From the NCBI GenBank assembly GCA_910588415.1, contig CAJUPK010000067.1, forward strand, positions 5,972-12,366: a stretch of DNA of 6,395 nt, in the 5' to 3' direction. The notes under the pieces were generated by a model. That model was given only the letters and a program-made list of their open reading frames with translations, was not told where the DNA came from and ran no database searches. A program made the translations under genes and the position numbers. Below are positions 6,317-6,395 of this stretch, piece by piece. Position 1 is the stretch's first letter. Every line of letters begins with the position of its first letter. Origin of the DNA: an uncultured Oscillospiraceae bacterium. Its GTDB lineage: Bacteria > Bacillota > Clostridia > Oscillospirales > Acutalibacteraceae.

Positions 6317-6358
6317 AAGCGAATAAAAACCCCGGCTTTGGCCCCAAAGGAGGAAGCC

Positions 6359-6395
6359 ATGAAAGAATTGCAGTATCCCTTTGACCCGGGAGAGA
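6359..6395 (+). CDS. 5' end of a gene, possibly FkbH-like HAD-IIIC protein (truncated by window edge)
   Basis: ATG 6359 lies 42 bases after the DHHW stop, with a consensus ribosome site AAAGGAGG (6346-6353) 5 bases before it. Only MKELQYPFDPGE can be read. From memory, this opening (a short acidic start followed by YPFD) resembles FkbH-like HAD-IIIC proteins that accompany MBOAT/DHHW genes in Clostridia. Characterised FkbH-type proteins load a glyceryl group derived from 1,3-bisphosphoglycerate onto an acyl carrier protein. The short spacing and lack of a terminator suggest co-transcription with the DHHW gene. That a gene starts here is well supported; its identity rests on 12 residues and is tentative. 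Confidence 0.6.
   Translation, partial: MKELQYPFDPGE

Noticed and set aside
1..6395. tRNA, rRNA, CRISPR arrays, insertion sequences or attachment sites
   Set aside because: I saw no T-loop-like GTTCGA sequence in a tRNA context, no evenly spaced long repeats, and no transposase or integrase motifs on either strand.

Overview
The window reads as a GC-rich Firmicute chromosome segment, most likely from the class Clostridia and plausibly an Oscillospiraceae-type gut bacterium. The basis is strong G/C preference at codon third positions, Gram-positive style Shine-Dalgarno sites (AAAGGAGG, AGAAGGAG), a near-consensus SigA-type promoter, and gene families common in that group. The taxonomic call is an inference from style, not from a marker gene. 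All convincing genes are on the + strand; the long minus-strand frames are shadows of GC-rich coding sequence.

Layout: (i) 2-460 is the 3' end of a TatD-associated radical SAM protein; its [4Fe-4S] cysteine motif lies outside the window. (ii) 532-714 is a short putative lipoprotein gene that may be frameshifted. (iii) 715-1502 is almost 800 bases without a convincing gene. It holds a near-consensus promoter at 1031-1059, a stem-loop, and a short 9-10 bp tandem repeat. (iv) 1503-2444 encodes a secreted, membrane-anchored TPM-domain protein, followed by a terminator-like hairpin. (v) 2577-3998 encodes an AlgI/DltB-type MBOAT acyltransferase. (vi) 3999-4249 is a hairpin-rich spacer. (vii) 4250-6316 encodes a large DHHW-family (AlgJ/AlgX-like) protein with an unusually long cytoplasmic N-terminal tail. 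(viii) From 6359 the first 12 codons of another gene are visible, tentatively a FkbH-like HAD-IIIC protein.

The core of the window is the MBOAT + DHHW pair. By analogy with alginate acetylation (AlgI with AlgJ/AlgX) and teichoic acid D-alanylation (DltB with DltD), the MBOAT protein would pass an acyl group across the membrane and the DHHW protein would place it on a cell-surface or secreted glycopolymer. If the downstream gene is FkbH-like, the acyl donor could be carrier-protein-bound rather than plain acetyl-CoA. The most distinctive features are the roughly 205-residue cytoplasmic extension of the DHHW protein, which carries a repeated short motif (LIREYVPA / IVREFSPA), and the strong promoter that sits about 440 bases upstream of the nearest good start codon.
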